Origin: Porticoccus sp905181945
GTDB lineage: Bacteria > Pseudomonadota > Gammaproteobacteria > Pseudomonadales > Porticoccaceae
Direction of reading: 5' to 3'
Length of the DNA stretch: 64,000 bases
NCBI RefSeq assembly: GCF_047729555.1
Contig: NZ_CP159825.1
Coordinates: 682,001 to 746,000 of the forward strand
Positions 46,315 through 55,579 of this stretch are shown here, in pieces. The translations under genes and the position numbers were made by a program. The notes beneath the pieces were generated by a model, which was not told where the DNA came from, made no database searches, and saw only the letters and a list, made by a program, of their open reading frames with translations. How positions within the stretch are numbered: position 1 is the first letter of the stretch; each line of letters starts with the position of its first letter.

Positions 46315-46899
46315 ATGAAAGGCGAGCAGGAAAAAGTTACTGACAAGCAGCTAGTAGCTCGAGTTCAAAAAGGGGATAAGGGAGCCTTTGACCTGCTTGT
46401 AATAAAATACCAATACAAAGTTCATGCAATTATTTTTAGATACGTAAAAGATATTGATGAAGTTAATGATGTGATGCAAGAAGCTTTTATAAAGGCCTAT
46501 CGAGCACTAGAGGATTTTCGTGGGGAAAGTGCTTTTTATACATGGCTATACCGTATTGCAGTCAACACTGCAAAGAATTATCTAATTGCACGCAACAGGC
46601 GCCCCCCAGCATTTGATATTAACGTTGATGATTCCGACTACTCTGAAGAAAACAAGCAGCTCCATAATGTTGACTCACCTGAAAATATTCTTTACAGAGA
46701 TGAGCTGCAATCTGTTATTAACGTCGCAATAGAAAACCTACCTGAAGATCTTCGTACTGCTCTAATGCTTCGTGAATTTGAAGGTCTTAGTTACGAGGAA
46801 ATTGCAGACATAATGGACTGCCCTGTAGGTACAGTGAGATCAAGAATATTCCGAGCTCGAGAATCGCTGGAAGAAAAAATCAAAGAACTAGAAAATTAA
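46315..46899 (+). CDS. rpoE: RNA polymerase sigma factor RpoE (AlgU)
   Basis: Extracytoplasmic-function sigma factor, 194 residues, controlling envelope-stress genes. Region 2 is at about 25-90 (VNDVMQEAFIKAYRALEDFRGES, FYTWLYRIAVNTAKNYL) and region 4 at about 130-180 (EDLRTALMLREFEGLSYEEIADIM, GTVRSRIFRARE). The next gene is its anti-sigma factor. I could not find a clear sigma-E autoregulatory promoter upstream. Confidence 0.96.
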   Translation: MKGEQEKVTDKQLVARVQKGDKGAFDLLVIKYQYKVHAIIFRYVKDIDEVNDVMQEAFIKAYRALEDFRGESAFYTWLYRIAVNTAKNYLIARNRRPPAFDINVDDSDYSEENKQLHNVDSPENILYRDELQSVINVAIENLPEDLRTALMLREFEGLSYEEIADIMDCPVGTVRSRIFRARESLEEKIKELEN

Positions 46900-46980
46900 T
46901 TTATTAAAATGGAACCTTTCCATTTCATGCAGGTCATAAGTATTAAGTTCACTTGAGAATTTAGTAAGGAAACTATACAC

Positions 46981-47592
46981 ATGAGCACCAACAATATCGA
47001 AATAAAAGAAGCTCTTTCGGCTTTGATGGATGGTGAGGCAAGTGCACTTGAGGTGCGCAGACTTCTCAAAACAATTCCTGCTGATGATACCTTGCGTGAT
47101 TCTTGGCGCCGCCACCAGATATCTGCCGCTACAATGCATCAAGAACTGCCATCACAAGTTATAGATTTTTCTATTGCAATTAATACTGCTATAGCATCAG
47201 AAAAATCCTATAGATCCGCCGCATTAGTTAATCATTTTATTAAGCCGTTGGGGCGCTTTGCTGTAGCTGCATCTGTAGCTGCCGCTGTATTGATAAGCGT
47301 CCAGCAAGACAAGCATCCAGCTATTACTTCCCCATCACTTGCAGTCACAGATAACATTCAGCTCAATCTCGTAACTTCAAATCTACGTACAGCAGCCGAA
47401 TTTGGTATTCCGCCCATATCTGCTCGAACTGTGAGCACTTCAAACACATCAAAAAAGCTTCATGATTTGCCTAAAAAAATTACCCTACAGAGTACAAACA
47501 CTGGCGACGAGCTAACGCGTGAGCAAGTTCAAAGGTACCTAGATGGTCTGCTGAATCATTATCAAAAAACTGAAGATATGACGGCCAACTAA
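46981..47592 (+). CDS. rseA: sigma-E anti-sigma factor RseA (MucA)
   Basis: 203 residues. The N-terminal cytoplasmic domain (IKEALSALMDGEASALEVRRLL, LRDSWRRHQ) binds RpoE, a single membrane helix spans about residues 91-107, and the periplasmic tail would be the target of stress proteases. It follows rpoE by 81 bases. In E. coli and Pseudomonas rseB/mucB comes next; here rseC follows directly. Confidence 0.9.
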   Translation: MSTNNIEIKEALSALMDGEASALEVRRLLKTIPADDTLRDSWRRHQISAATMHQELPSQVIDFSIAINTAIASEKSYRSAALVNHFIKPLGRFAVAASVAAAVLISVQQDKHPAITSPSLAVTDNIQLNLVTSNLRTAAEFGIPPISARTVSTSNTSKKLHDLPKKITLQSTNTGDELTREQVQRYLDGLLNHYQKTEDMTAN

Positions 47593-47701
47593 CAGTTTTT
47601 CTTCTGTCAAAAATGCTTTTTATAAAACAAAACTTCGCTTTATAAAAATCGAAGCTATAATATAATTTTGTTTTATATAAAAAAATTTCTAGAGCTATCA
47701 T

Positions 47702-48151
47702 ATGATCCACGAAACAGGGACTGTAGTGTCCATCCAAGAGAATGAACTATGGGTTGAAACCATACAACAATCGACATGTCAGACATGTGTGGCTGAAAAG
47801 GGTTGCGGCCAACGATTGATTGCAAAAGCGACCGGAAAAACTACTGCAATTAGAGTTTTACCAGGCTTATTTGACTTAAAGAAAGTTCATATGCATGACA
47901 AAGTGGTGATAGGAATTCCAGAAAAAGTAATCGTAACTGGAACTTTATTGACATATTTTTTGCCCTTAACAGTAATGGTCTTAGCGGTGTTGTTTATTAG
48001 TCAGTTCTCGGCAAATGATATCATTACTGCCTTGATCGCTATTATTGCCTTGTGTGCCGGAGGACTCATTGTAAGAATCTACTCGTACTTAAACCGCAAT
48101 AATAATGAAATTCATCCGATACTATTAGAGCAGACATACTCTGCTGGATAG
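47702..48151 (+). CDS. rseC: RseC/MucC family membrane protein
   Basis: 149 residues with an N-terminal soluble domain carrying the family cysteines (Cys26, Cys29, Cys35 in STCQTCVAEKGCGQ) and two membrane helices at about 80-125. RseC is linked to SoxR reduction and sigma-E control. It sits 109 bases after rseA with no room for rseB. Confidence 0.88.
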   Translation: MIHETGTVVSIQENELWVETIQQSTCQTCVAEKGCGQRLIAKATGKTTAIRVLPGLFDLKKVHMHDKVVIGIPEKVIVTGTLLTYFLPLTVMVLAVLFISQFSANDIITALIAIIALCAGGLIVRIYSYLNRNNNEIHPILLEQTYSAG

Positions 48152-48330
48152 CCGGTCTGGCTTACTCTTTGCAGTTTTTCATTTTTCTTAAAAGATTAAA
48201 ACTCAAATATAAAACCTCCCCATAAAAGATCACCAAGGGTCTCTTCATTTCAGGCATTTCGTAGCGTCTACAAATCAAATAGGCTAGAATTCGCATCCAA
48301 AGATTTCTTCTTAAAAAATTACTGTTCACA

Positions 48331-50145
48331 ATGAAAAAGAGCCACTTGTCCGACTTAAATCATATTCGAAATTTTTCTATTATTGCTCATATTGATCACG
48401 GCAAATCTACAATTGCTGATCGTTTTATTCAGCATTGCGGGGGCCTCGAGTCTAGAGAAATGTCTGCGCAAGTTTTAGATTCAATGGATATTGAGCGAGA
48501 AAGAGGAATTACGATCAAGGCTCAAAGCGTGACCTTAAGCTATAAAGCCAAAGATGGAGCAACCTACCAGCTCAACTTCATCGATACACCAGGGCATGTA
48601 GATTTCTCTTATGAAGTCTCTCGATCGTTAGCCGCTTGCGAAGGGGCTCTGCTGGTTGTGGATGCTGGGCAAGGCGTAGAGGCGCAATCGGTAGCAAATT
48701 GCTATACGGCTGTCACTCAAGGACTTGAGGTGATCCCTGTCTTAAACAAAATGGATTTACCGCAAGCAGATCCAGAACGCGTCATCGAAGAAATTGAAAA
48801 TATTATTGGTATAGACGCCAAAGAGGCAGTTCACTGCAGCGCTAAAACGGGACTGGGCATAGAGGACGTCTTGGAGCAGCTTATTCTCAAGGTGCCATCC
48901 CCGGTCGGAGACATTGACGCACCATTACAAGCCTTGATTATTGACTCATGGTTTGACCCTTACCTAGGAGTTGTCTCCTTGGTAAGGGTCACCGCAGGAA
49001 CACTAAAAGCCAAAGATAAAATCATTACTAAATCTATAGGAAAATCTCATACTGTAGATATTGTGGGTATTTTCACACCTAAGAGAAAAGAAACAGGTCT
49101 TTTAAGCGCAGGTAGCGTAGGTTTTATGGTTGCCGGGATTAAAGATATTCTTGGAGCCCCTGTGGGGGACACCTTTACCCACCTCAGTACTCCGGAGACG
49201 CCTTCTTTGCCAGGTTTTAAGAAGGTAAAACCCCAGGTCTATGCCGGGCTGTTTCCTGTCAGTTCAGATGACTTTGAGAACTTCAGGGGAGCTCTAGCAA
49301 AACTCACACTAAATGACGCGTCACTTTTTTTTGAGCCTGAAAATTCAGATGCATTAGGCTTTGGCTTTCGTTGCGGATTTCTTGGCTTACTACATATGGA
49401 GATTATCCAGGAGCGACTTGAACGAGAATACGACCTCAATTTAATCACTACAGCGCCAACGGTTGTCTATGAAATTTTGCAAGCTAATGGGGATATTATT
49501 TATATTTCCAATCCAACTGATCTTCCAGATCCTGCCCAAGTGAGTGAAATGCGTGAACCCTTATGCGAGGCTAATATACTAGTGCCAAAGGATTACGTAG
49601 GCAACGTCATCAATCTTTGCGTGGAGAAGAGAGGCATACAAAAAGACTTACAATTTATTGGCGGACAGGTATCCCTATCTTATGAAATACCCATGAGTGA
49701 AGTTGTTATGGACTTCTTTGATAGACTGAAATCTGTCAGTCGGGGGTTTGCATCTCTCGACTATAGCTTTACAAGATTTGAGTCAGCACCGTTGGTCCGA
49801 CTAGATGTTTTAATTAATAATGATAGAGTTGATGCACTGGCTCTGATTCTTCATCGTGCTAACTCACAAAGAATTGGTCGCCAACTGACAGAAAAAATGA
49901 AAGAATTGATTCCTAGGCAAATGTTTGATGTGGCTATTCAGGCGGCAATTGGTGGTCATGTTATTGCCAGGACTACAGTTAAAGCTCTTCGCAAAAATGT
50001 TACTGCAAAATGCTATGGTGGGGATATTTCTCGTAAGAAAAAATTACTTCAAAAGCAAAAAGAAGGTAAAAAAAGGATGAAGCGCGTGGGTAATGTTGAG
50101 ATACCCCAAGAGGCTTTTTTGGCTGTACTAAAAACAGATAATTGA
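48331..50145 (+). CDS. lepA: elongation factor 4 (LepA)
   Basis: Ribosome-associated GTPase of 604 residues. It has the G1 motif AHIDHGKST at about 19-27, RERGITIKAQ, DTPGHVDF and NKMDLP, then the EF-G-like domains and the LepA-specific C-terminal domain (GGDISRKKKLLQKQKEGKKRM). It begins the lepA-lepB-rnc-era-recO-acpS run; mucD/degP, often between mucC and lepA, is absent. Confidence 0.97.
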   Translation: MKKSHLSDLNHIRNFSIIAHIDHGKSTIADRFIQHCGGLESREMSAQVLDSMDIERERGITIKAQSVTLSYKAKDGATYQLNFIDTPGHVDFSYEVSRSLAACEGALLVVDAGQGVEAQSVANCYTAVTQGLEVIPVLNKMDLPQADPERVIEEIENIIGIDAKEAVHCSAKTGLGIEDVLEQLILKVPSPVGDIDAPLQALIIDSWFDPYLGVVSLVRVTAGTLKAKDKIITKSIGKSHTVDIVGIFTPKRKETGLLSAGSVGFMVAGIKDILGAPVGDTFTHLSTPETPSLPGFKKVKPQVYAGLFPVSSDDFENFRGALAKLTLNDASLFFEPENSDALGFGFRCGFLGLLHMEIIQERLEREYDLNLITTAPTVVYEILQANGDIIYISNPTDLPDPAQVSEMREPLCEANILVPKDYVGNVINLCVEKRGIQKDLQFIGGQVSLSYEIPMSEVVMDFFDRLKSVSRGFASLDYSFTRFESAPLVRLDVLINNDRVDALALILHRANSQRIGRQLTEKMKELIPRQMFDVAIQAAIGGHVIARTTVKALRKNVTAKCYGGDISRKKKLLQKQKEGKKRMKRVGNVEIPQEAFLAVLKTDN

Positions 50146-50152
50146 GGCTTGA

Positions 50153-50902
50153 ATGGATATTGATTTTCCCTTAGTGCTCTTATTGCTTGTCACCATAAGC
50201 GCAAGTGCTATGCTGATAAACAAAGTAATACTGCCCAAACAAGGCGGCTCTAGCATTATCTCGTCGTTTATCAAATGGGTTGGTTCTTTTTTCCCGGTGT
50301 TGCTTTGTGTTTTTATTCTTCGATCTTTTATTTTTGAGCCATTTCAGATTCCTTCTGGGTCTATGATTCCGACATTAAAAATTGGCGACTACATTCTGGT
50401 AAATAAATTTAGCTATGGGCTAAGATTTCCTGTTTTAGGATTTAAATTTTTTGACGTCGGATCACCACAAAGAGGCGATGTTATGGTTTTTATTCCTCCA
50501 CATGATGATCGATATTTCATTAAGCGTGTAGTTGGATTGCCTGGAGACAAAATACATATTTTAAATAATATTGTTCACGTGAATGGAGAAATAGCCACAT
50601 ATACACCGCACTTCGAGTTGCCAGAAAATTCAAGCTACGCGGTAGAAGAGGAAAATCTTAACGGCGTATTACACCCAATACAAAGAAAAAAATTGGCGGG
50701 CAGGCTTGGAAAAAACTTTTCAGCTCAAGTACCGCAGGGGTATTATTTCATGATTGGTGACAACAGAGACAACAGTAGCGATAGTCGAGTTTGGGGCGCC
50801 GTACCAGAGGAAAACATAGTCGGTAAGGCTATTCTAACTTGGATGCACTGGAAGTCACTTAATAGCATCCCAAGTTTTTCAAGAGTCGGGGAAATAAAAT
50901 GA
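50153..50902 (+). CDS. lepB: signal peptidase I
   Basis: Removes signal peptides at the outer face of the inner membrane. It has 249 residues, two N-terminal membrane helices, the catalytic Ser70 in IPSGSMIPT and Lys124 in RYFIKRVVGLPGD, and the GDNRDNSSDSR box. It begins eight bases after lepA. A tiny open frame overlaps its stop and links it to rnc. Confidence 0.96.
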   Translation: MDIDFPLVLLLLVTISASAMLINKVILPKQGGSSIISSFIKWVGSFFPVLLCVFILRSFIFEPFQIPSGSMIPTLKIGDYILVNKFSYGLRFPVLGFKFFDVGSPQRGDVMVFIPPHDDRYFIKRVVGLPGDKIHILNNIVHVNGEIATYTPHFELPENSSYAVEEENLNGVLHPIQRKKLAGRLGKNFSAQVPQGYYFMIGDNRDNSSDSRVWGAVPEENIVGKAILTWMHWKSLNSIPSFSRVGEIK

Positions 50903-50921
50903 TGGCTGATTACTCAAAGTG

Positions 50922-51605
50922 ATGATGGAAAAAGTACGCTTCTTAAAACGCATCGGTCATGACTTCAAAGATCTCTCCTTATTAGATCTTGCTCTAACCC
51001 ACAGAAGTCTTGGTTCGAGCAACAACGAACGATTAGAGTTTTTGGGTGACTCAGCCCTTAATTTTATCATTGGTCATGCAATATACCGGCTTTTACCCAA
51101 CAGCAAAGAAGGTGAGCTTAGCAGATATAGGGCGGACTTGGTTAAAGGCAAAACCCTCGCAGAAGTAGCGAATGAACTTCAAATTGGCGATCACTTGCTG
51201 CTCGGTGGAGGAGAAATGAAAAGCGGGGGCCGCTTTAGATCATCTATTCTGGCAAATTCTGTTGAAGCTATCATTGGCGCTATTTATCTTGACGATGGAA
51301 TGGAGTCCTGCAGTATCTGTGTGCTCAGGTGGTTTGATTCTAGACTCAAAAATTTAGAGATAAGCGGTCGAAAAGACTCTAAAACAGAACTTCAAGAACT
51401 CATGCAGGCTCATAACAAACCTTTACCTTTTTATAAAATAATTGAAATATCCGGCGAAGCACATAATCAAAAATTTACCGTTGAATGTAAAGCTGAAGGC
51501 CTAAAGAGCCCCACAAGAGGGCAGGGCGCCACCAGAAGAGACGCTGAAAAAATAGCTGCTGCAAAAGCATTAATAGGGCTTTCAAATGACAAAAGACAAG
51601 ACTGA
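50922..51605 (+). CDS. rnc: ribonuclease III
   Basis: Cleaves double-stranded RNA in rRNA maturation. It has about 227 residues. The nuclease signature NERLEFLGDSALN is near residue 40, followed by SVEAIIGAIYLDDG and a C-terminal double-stranded RNA-binding domain. The start is uncertain: GTG 50919, ATG 50922 and ATG 50925 are consecutive and there is no good ribosome site. Translation may be coupled to an upstream eight-codon frame (50899-50922) that ends in TGATG. Its end overlaps era by 20 bases. Confidence 0.95.
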   Translation: MMEKVRFLKRIGHDFKDLSLLDLALTHRSLGSSNNERLEFLGDSALNFIIGHAIYRLLPNSKEGELSRYRADLVKGKTLAEVANELQIGDHLLLGGGEMKSGGRFRSSILANSVEAIIGAIYLDDGMESCSICVLRWFDSRLKNLEISGRKDSKTELQELMQAHNKPLPFYKIIEISGEAHNQKFTVECKAEGLKSPTRGQGATRRDAEKIAAAKALIGLSNDKRQD

Positions 51606-52488
51606 GCAGTACTGCGGCTATGCAGCTATCGTCGGGAGACCGAATGTTGGAAAATCAACCTTACTTAATCATATCTTAGGTCAGAAGCTTAGCATAACCT
51701 CAAGAAAACCTCAGACAACAAGGCACAACTTGCTAGGAATTAAAACTGAAGGTGATACGCAAATCATTTTTGTCGACACCCCAGGTCTGCATTTTGATCA
51801 AACAAAAGCACTTAACCGTTACATGAATCAGGCTGCTGAGAGCGCACTAAAAGGTGTGGATGTTATTGTTTTTATTATTGACCGAGATATATGGAATGAG
51901 ACAGATCAGAGGGTAGCAGAAGAGGTCTTTAAGGCTGGCTCTCCTGTAATAATTGCCATCAACAAGCTTGATAGATTAATCTCTAAAACTGATTTATTTC
52001 CTCATATTCAGAGTCTTGCTAAACAATATCCTGATACTCAAATAATTCCTATTTCGGCTCTACACGGACAACAACTCAAAGAGCTTGAGCTGGAAATAAA
52101 GAAATTTATTCCGGCAGGAGTGCACTATTTTCCAGATGAGCAAGTCACTGATAAAAGCGAACGATTTCTCGTAGCCGAGCTAATCCGTGAAAAAATAACA
52201 CGGCAACTTGGAGCAGAACTCCCTTATGAGGCGACGATTGAAATCGAAAGTTTCAAGCATGAAGGAAAAATTATTCACATAAATGCATTAATATTGGTTG
52301 AGAGAGAAGGACAAAAAAAGATCATCATTGGAGACAAAGGCGCTCGTTTGAAGAAGATAGGTCAAGATGCCCGTCTTGACATGGAGCGACTTTTAGAAAA
52401 TAAAGTTATGTTATCCTTATGGGTTAAAGTTCGCCGAGGATGGTCTGATGATGATAGAGCCCTTCAAAGTCTTGGTTATGAGTTTTAA
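51586..52488 (+). CDS. era: GTPase Era
   Basis: Essential GTPase for 30S subunit maturation, 300 residues. It has the P-loop GRPNVGKSTLLN, DTPGLHFD and NKLDR, followed by the C-terminal KH domain that binds the 3' end of 16S rRNA (IIIGDKGARLKKIGQDAR). It begins within rnc, a widely conserved overlap implying joint control of rRNA maturation. Confidence 0.97.
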   Translation: MTKDKTEQYCGYAAIVGRPNVGKSTLLNHILGQKLSITSRKPQTTRHNLLGIKTEGDTQIIFVDTPGLHFDQTKALNRYMNQAAESALKGVDVIVFIIDRDIWNETDQRVAEEVFKAGSPVIIAINKLDRLISKTDLFPHIQSLAKQYPDTQIIPISALHGQQLKELELEIKKFIPAGVHYFPDEQVTDKSERFLVAELIREKITRQLGAELPYEATIEIESFKHEGKIIHINALILVEREGQKKIIIGDKGARLKKIGQDARLDMERLLENKVMLSLWVKVRRGWSDDDRALQSLGYEF

Positions 52489-52512
52489 ATTCAATTACAG
52501 CTATTGATTTCT

Positions 52513-53235
52513 ATGCAGCCTGAGCCAGCATTTGTTCTTCATACCCGCCCTTATAGAGAAACAAGCCTCTTAGTGGATTTTTTCACACGAAATTATGGTC
52601 GTTTTCGCGCTGTAGCAAGAGGTGCCAGAGCCGCAAAAATAGGGACAAAAAAGTTAAATCCTTATACCCAGTTGTTGATTGGCTGGGCAGGCAAAACTGA
52701 ACTTAAAACCTTAACTCATGTAGAGCAATCATCAAGTCCTCTTACACTAAAAGGCGATTGCCTCTTTTGCGGGTTTTATTTAAATGAAATACTAATACGC
52801 TTATTAGCTGAAAACGATCCACATGAAGAAATTTATGATAACTACGCTCATGTGTTAGCTCAGCTAGCTGGCAATGAGCCAATAGAGCACAGCTTGCGTA
52901 CTTTTGAATTCAGTCTTCTTGAAGAGCTAGGTTACGCGCTAGTTTTAGATGCCGATGCTCAAACTGGCGAGAAAATTAGTCCTGAAAAAGAATATTGGTT
53001 TGAACCAAATATTGGATTTTCATTAAAAGAGGGTATTTACAGCAAAGGCGCATCTGCTAACTTATTTAAGGGGGGGGAGCTTCTGGCATTCAAGAATCAT
53101 GACTTTAATGCAATTCCATTGACCGCGAAACGATTGATGCGTCTAGCCCTAGAGCCTCATATTGGAGAAAAACCGCTACTAAGCCGTAATTTGTTTAGTA
53201 AGCTAAAAGCAACTAATACGGAGTTGATTAATTAA
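52513..53235 (+). CDS. recO: DNA repair protein RecO
   Basis: Helps RecA load on gapped DNA in the RecFOR pathway. It has about 240 residues with an N-terminal OB-fold (FVLHTRPYRETSLLVDFFTRNYGR, ARGARAAK) and a helical C-terminal domain. The ATG at 52513 lacks a strong ribosome site; the frame opens at a TTG three codons earlier. Its stop shares one base with the acpS start (TAATG). Confidence 0.93.
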   Translation: MQPEPAFVLHTRPYRETSLLVDFFTRNYGRFRAVARGARAAKIGTKKLNPYTQLLIGWAGKTELKTLTHVEQSSSPLTLKGDCLFCGFYLNEILIRLLAENDPHEEIYDNYAHVLAQLAGNEPIEHSLRTFEFSLLEELGYALVLDADAQTGEKISPEKEYWFEPNIGFSLKEGIYSKGASANLFKGGELLAFKNHDFNAIPLTAKRLMRLALEPHIGEKPLLSRNLFSKLKATNTELIN

Positions 53236-53606
53236 TGATTGTTGGTATAGGCACGGATATAGTAAAAATATCAAGAATCAAAGGGGCCTACGATCTCTAT
53301 GAAAATCGATTTGCAGAAAAAATTCTGTGCCCTGCTGAACTCAATATTTTTCAAGAAAAACAAGAATCAATCAGCTATTTAGCCAAACGTTTTGCAGCGA
53401 AAGAGGCCGCGAGTAAAGCTTTGGGAACAGGTATCGGCTTAATTTCTTGGCAAGACATTGAAATAAAAAACAATAGTTTAGGGGCTCCAATTTTATTATT
53501 ATCAGGTGCAGCTAAAGCAAGAATGGAGTTGCTGGGTGCAACACAGTCCTTGGTCAGTCTTTCAGACGAAGTTAGCCATGTTGTAGCCTTTGTCGTGCTG
53601 TCTTAG
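53235..53606 (+). CDS. acpS: holo-[acyl-carrier-protein] synthase
   Basis: Transfers 4'-phosphopantetheine from CoA to acyl carrier protein. It has 123 residues with the magnesium-binding GIGTDIVKISRI at the start and FAAKEAASKALGTGIG. It is coupled to recO. In most relatives pdxJ lies between recO and acpS; it is absent here. Confidence 0.95.
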   Translation: MIVGIGTDIVKISRIKGAYDLYENRFAEKILCPAELNIFQEKQESISYLAKRFAAKEAASKALGTGIGLISWQDIEIKNNSLGAPILLLSGAAKARMELLGATQSLVSLSDEVSHVVAFVVLS

Positions 53607-53762
53607 CCTTTCAAGCATCCAGCCAGTTAGGCGCTATTACGTTTCATCACCCACAAAGTCTTCAAAATAAGGCAACAATATAGATGAAGATGTAAGATAT
53701 AATTTATTAGACAAAATAATACTGCCATTTTTGATAGCAATCTTACCGAGGTTAAAAATTTT

Positions 53763-54650
53763 ATGTCGTATCCAACTATTGAGTCCTGCATAGGTAAAAC
53801 ACCTCTGGTTAAGTTGCAGCGAATCCATGGAAAAACCTCTAACACTATTCTTGTGAAGCTTGAAGGGAACAATCCTGCTGGGTCTGTTAAAGACAGGCCG
53901 GCCCTTAGCATGATTCAGCATGCAGAAGCTCGCGGCGACATCAGTCCAGGTGACACCCTTATTGAAGCTACCTCAGGAAATACTGGTATTGCTCTTGCTA
54001 TGGCCGCTGCTATTAAAGGCTATAAGATGACGCTTATCATGCCAGAAAACAACACTGAAGAGAGAAAAGCAGCGATGCTTGCTTATGGAGCAGAGCTCAT
54101 ATTAGTTTCAAAAGAAGCGAGCATGGAGGGGGCCAGAGATTTAGCAAAATCAATGGAGATAAACGGAAAAGGCAAAGTTCTCGACCAATTTGGCAATACT
54201 GATAACCCTTTAGCTCATTTCGAGAATACTGGCCCCGAAATCTGGGAGCAAACTGGAGGAAAAATAACCCACTTTGTGAGCTCTATGGGCACTACTGGTA
54301 CTATAATGGGCGTCTCCCGTTACCTAAAGTCAAAAAATCCGGACATTCAAATTATAGGACTGCAGCCAGAAGAGGGTGCCAGCATTCCTGGTATTAGGCG
54401 CTGGCCAAAAGAATATCTGCCTAGCATTTATGATTCATCCCGTGTCGATAAAACTATGGATATGGGTCAACAGGAAGCTGAAAATTGCATGAAACTGATG
54501 GCAACTCAGGAGGGCATTTTTTGTGGTGTGTCTTCTGGTGGAAATGTGGCTGCAGCCTTAAGGTTATCAAAGATCGTCCGGTCTGCAGTAATAGTTGCCA
54601 TTATATGCGATAGAGGCGATCGCTACCTCTCATCAGGCGTTTATGTCTAG
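53763..54650 (+). CDS. cysM: cysteine synthase B
   Basis: PLP enzyme making cysteine from O-acetylserine and sulfide or thiosulfate. It has 295 residues with the PLP lysine at Lys43 (PAGSVKDRPAL), EATSGNTGIALAMAAA for the substrate loop, and the end IICDRGDRYLSSGV, which marks the CysM type. It overlaps the mazG start by eight bases. Confidence 0.95.
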   Translation: MSYPTIESCIGKTPLVKLQRIHGKTSNTILVKLEGNNPAGSVKDRPALSMIQHAEARGDISPGDTLIEATSGNTGIALAMAAAIKGYKMTLIMPENNTEERKAAMLAYGAELILVSKEASMEGARDLAKSMEINGKGKVLDQFGNTDNPLAHFENTGPEIWEQTGGKITHFVSSMGTTGTIMGVSRYLKSKNPDIQIIGLQPEEGASIPGIRRWPKEYLPSIYDSSRVDKTMDMGQQEAENCMKLMATQEGIFCGVSSGGNVAAALRLSKIVRSAVIVAIICDRGDRYLSSGVYV

Positions 54651-55467
54651 AAAAAATATGCACATAAATGACTTACTGCATCTAATGGGGCGACTAAGAG
54701 ACCCAGTTTCCGGCTGCCCTTGGGATATAAAGCAGTCGTTCGAAACGATTATCCCGCATACCATAGAAGAGACGTATGAGGTCATTGATGCCATAGAGAG
54801 CAAAGACTTCTCTCATCTAAAAGAAGAACTGGGAGATTTACTTTTTCAGATAATATTTTACAGTCAACTAGCGCATGAAAAATCTCTGTTTAGTTTCAAT
54901 GATGTTGTTTCTTCGGTAACACAGAAGCTCATATTAAGGCACCCTCATGTTTTTCCAGATGGAACCCTAGAAAGTAAGAGAGACAAATCTATAAATTTTC
55001 ATGATGAGCTATTCATAAAGAAAAATTGGGAGTCCTTAAAGGCTGCAGAGCGTAAAAGTAAAGGTGCGCATTCCGTTTTATCCGATATACCAGCCAGCCT
55101 TCCATCATTAATTCGCGCTCAAAAACTACAAAAAAGAGCAGCAAGCAAAGGCTTTGATTGGCCATCCATAGATGGAGTCTTCAGTAAAATCTATGAAGAA
55201 ACACAAGAGCTAAAAGAAGCTATTGATAAAGCCGACCAAAAAGGAATAGAGGAGGAGCTCGGGGATACGATGTTTACAATGGTCAATCTTTGCAGACATC
55301 TAGGCGTAGATGCAGAAACAGCTATGCGCAAATCATCCTGTAAGTTTGAGCATAGATTTCAGTATATCGAAGACCAGCTCAAAACTAGTGATAACGATAT
55401 GCCCGAGGTTAGCGCAGAAGTACTGAAAAGTCTTTGGGATGAAGCGAAAACCAAAATTAACTCTTAA
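54643..55467 (+). CDS. mazG: nucleoside triphosphate pyrophosphohydrolase MazG
   Basis: Hydrolyses nucleoside triphosphates to monophosphates. It has about 274 residues with two MazG domains: the N-terminal CPWDIKQSFETIIPHTIEETYE, with EELGDLLFQ as metal-binding EExxE/ExxD region, and a second with EETQELKEAI and EEELGDTMFTMVNLCRHLG. ATG 54643 overlaps the cysM stop; ATG 54658 is an alternative. In pseudomonads relA and rlmD sit between cysM and mazG. Confidence 0.95.
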   Translation: MSRKNMHINDLLHLMGRLRDPVSGCPWDIKQSFETIIPHTIEETYEVIDAIESKDFSHLKEELGDLLFQIIFYSQLAHEKSLFSFNDVVSSVTQKLILRHPHVFPDGTLESKRDKSINFHDELFIKKNWESLKAAERKSKGAHSVLSDIPASLPSLIRAQKLQKRAASKGFDWPSIDGVFSKIYEETQELKEAIDKADQKGIEEELGDTMFTMVNLCRHLGVDAETAMRKSSCKFEHRFQYIEDQLKTSDNDMPEVSAEVLKSLWDEAKTKINS

Positions 55468-55579
55468 TAAACAGCTGTTTTCTTGTGATCTAAAGAGTTT
55501 ATGTGTAATGTTTGCGTCCTTAAATTGTTCGTCAAATAATTTATTTATTGTTATTTTCCCCTGAAAATGGAGACGTTAG

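Noticed and set aside
53627..53921. Two minus-strand open frames over the acpS-cysM gap
   Set aside because: They overlap each other and the conserved cysM start and encode nothing recognisable.
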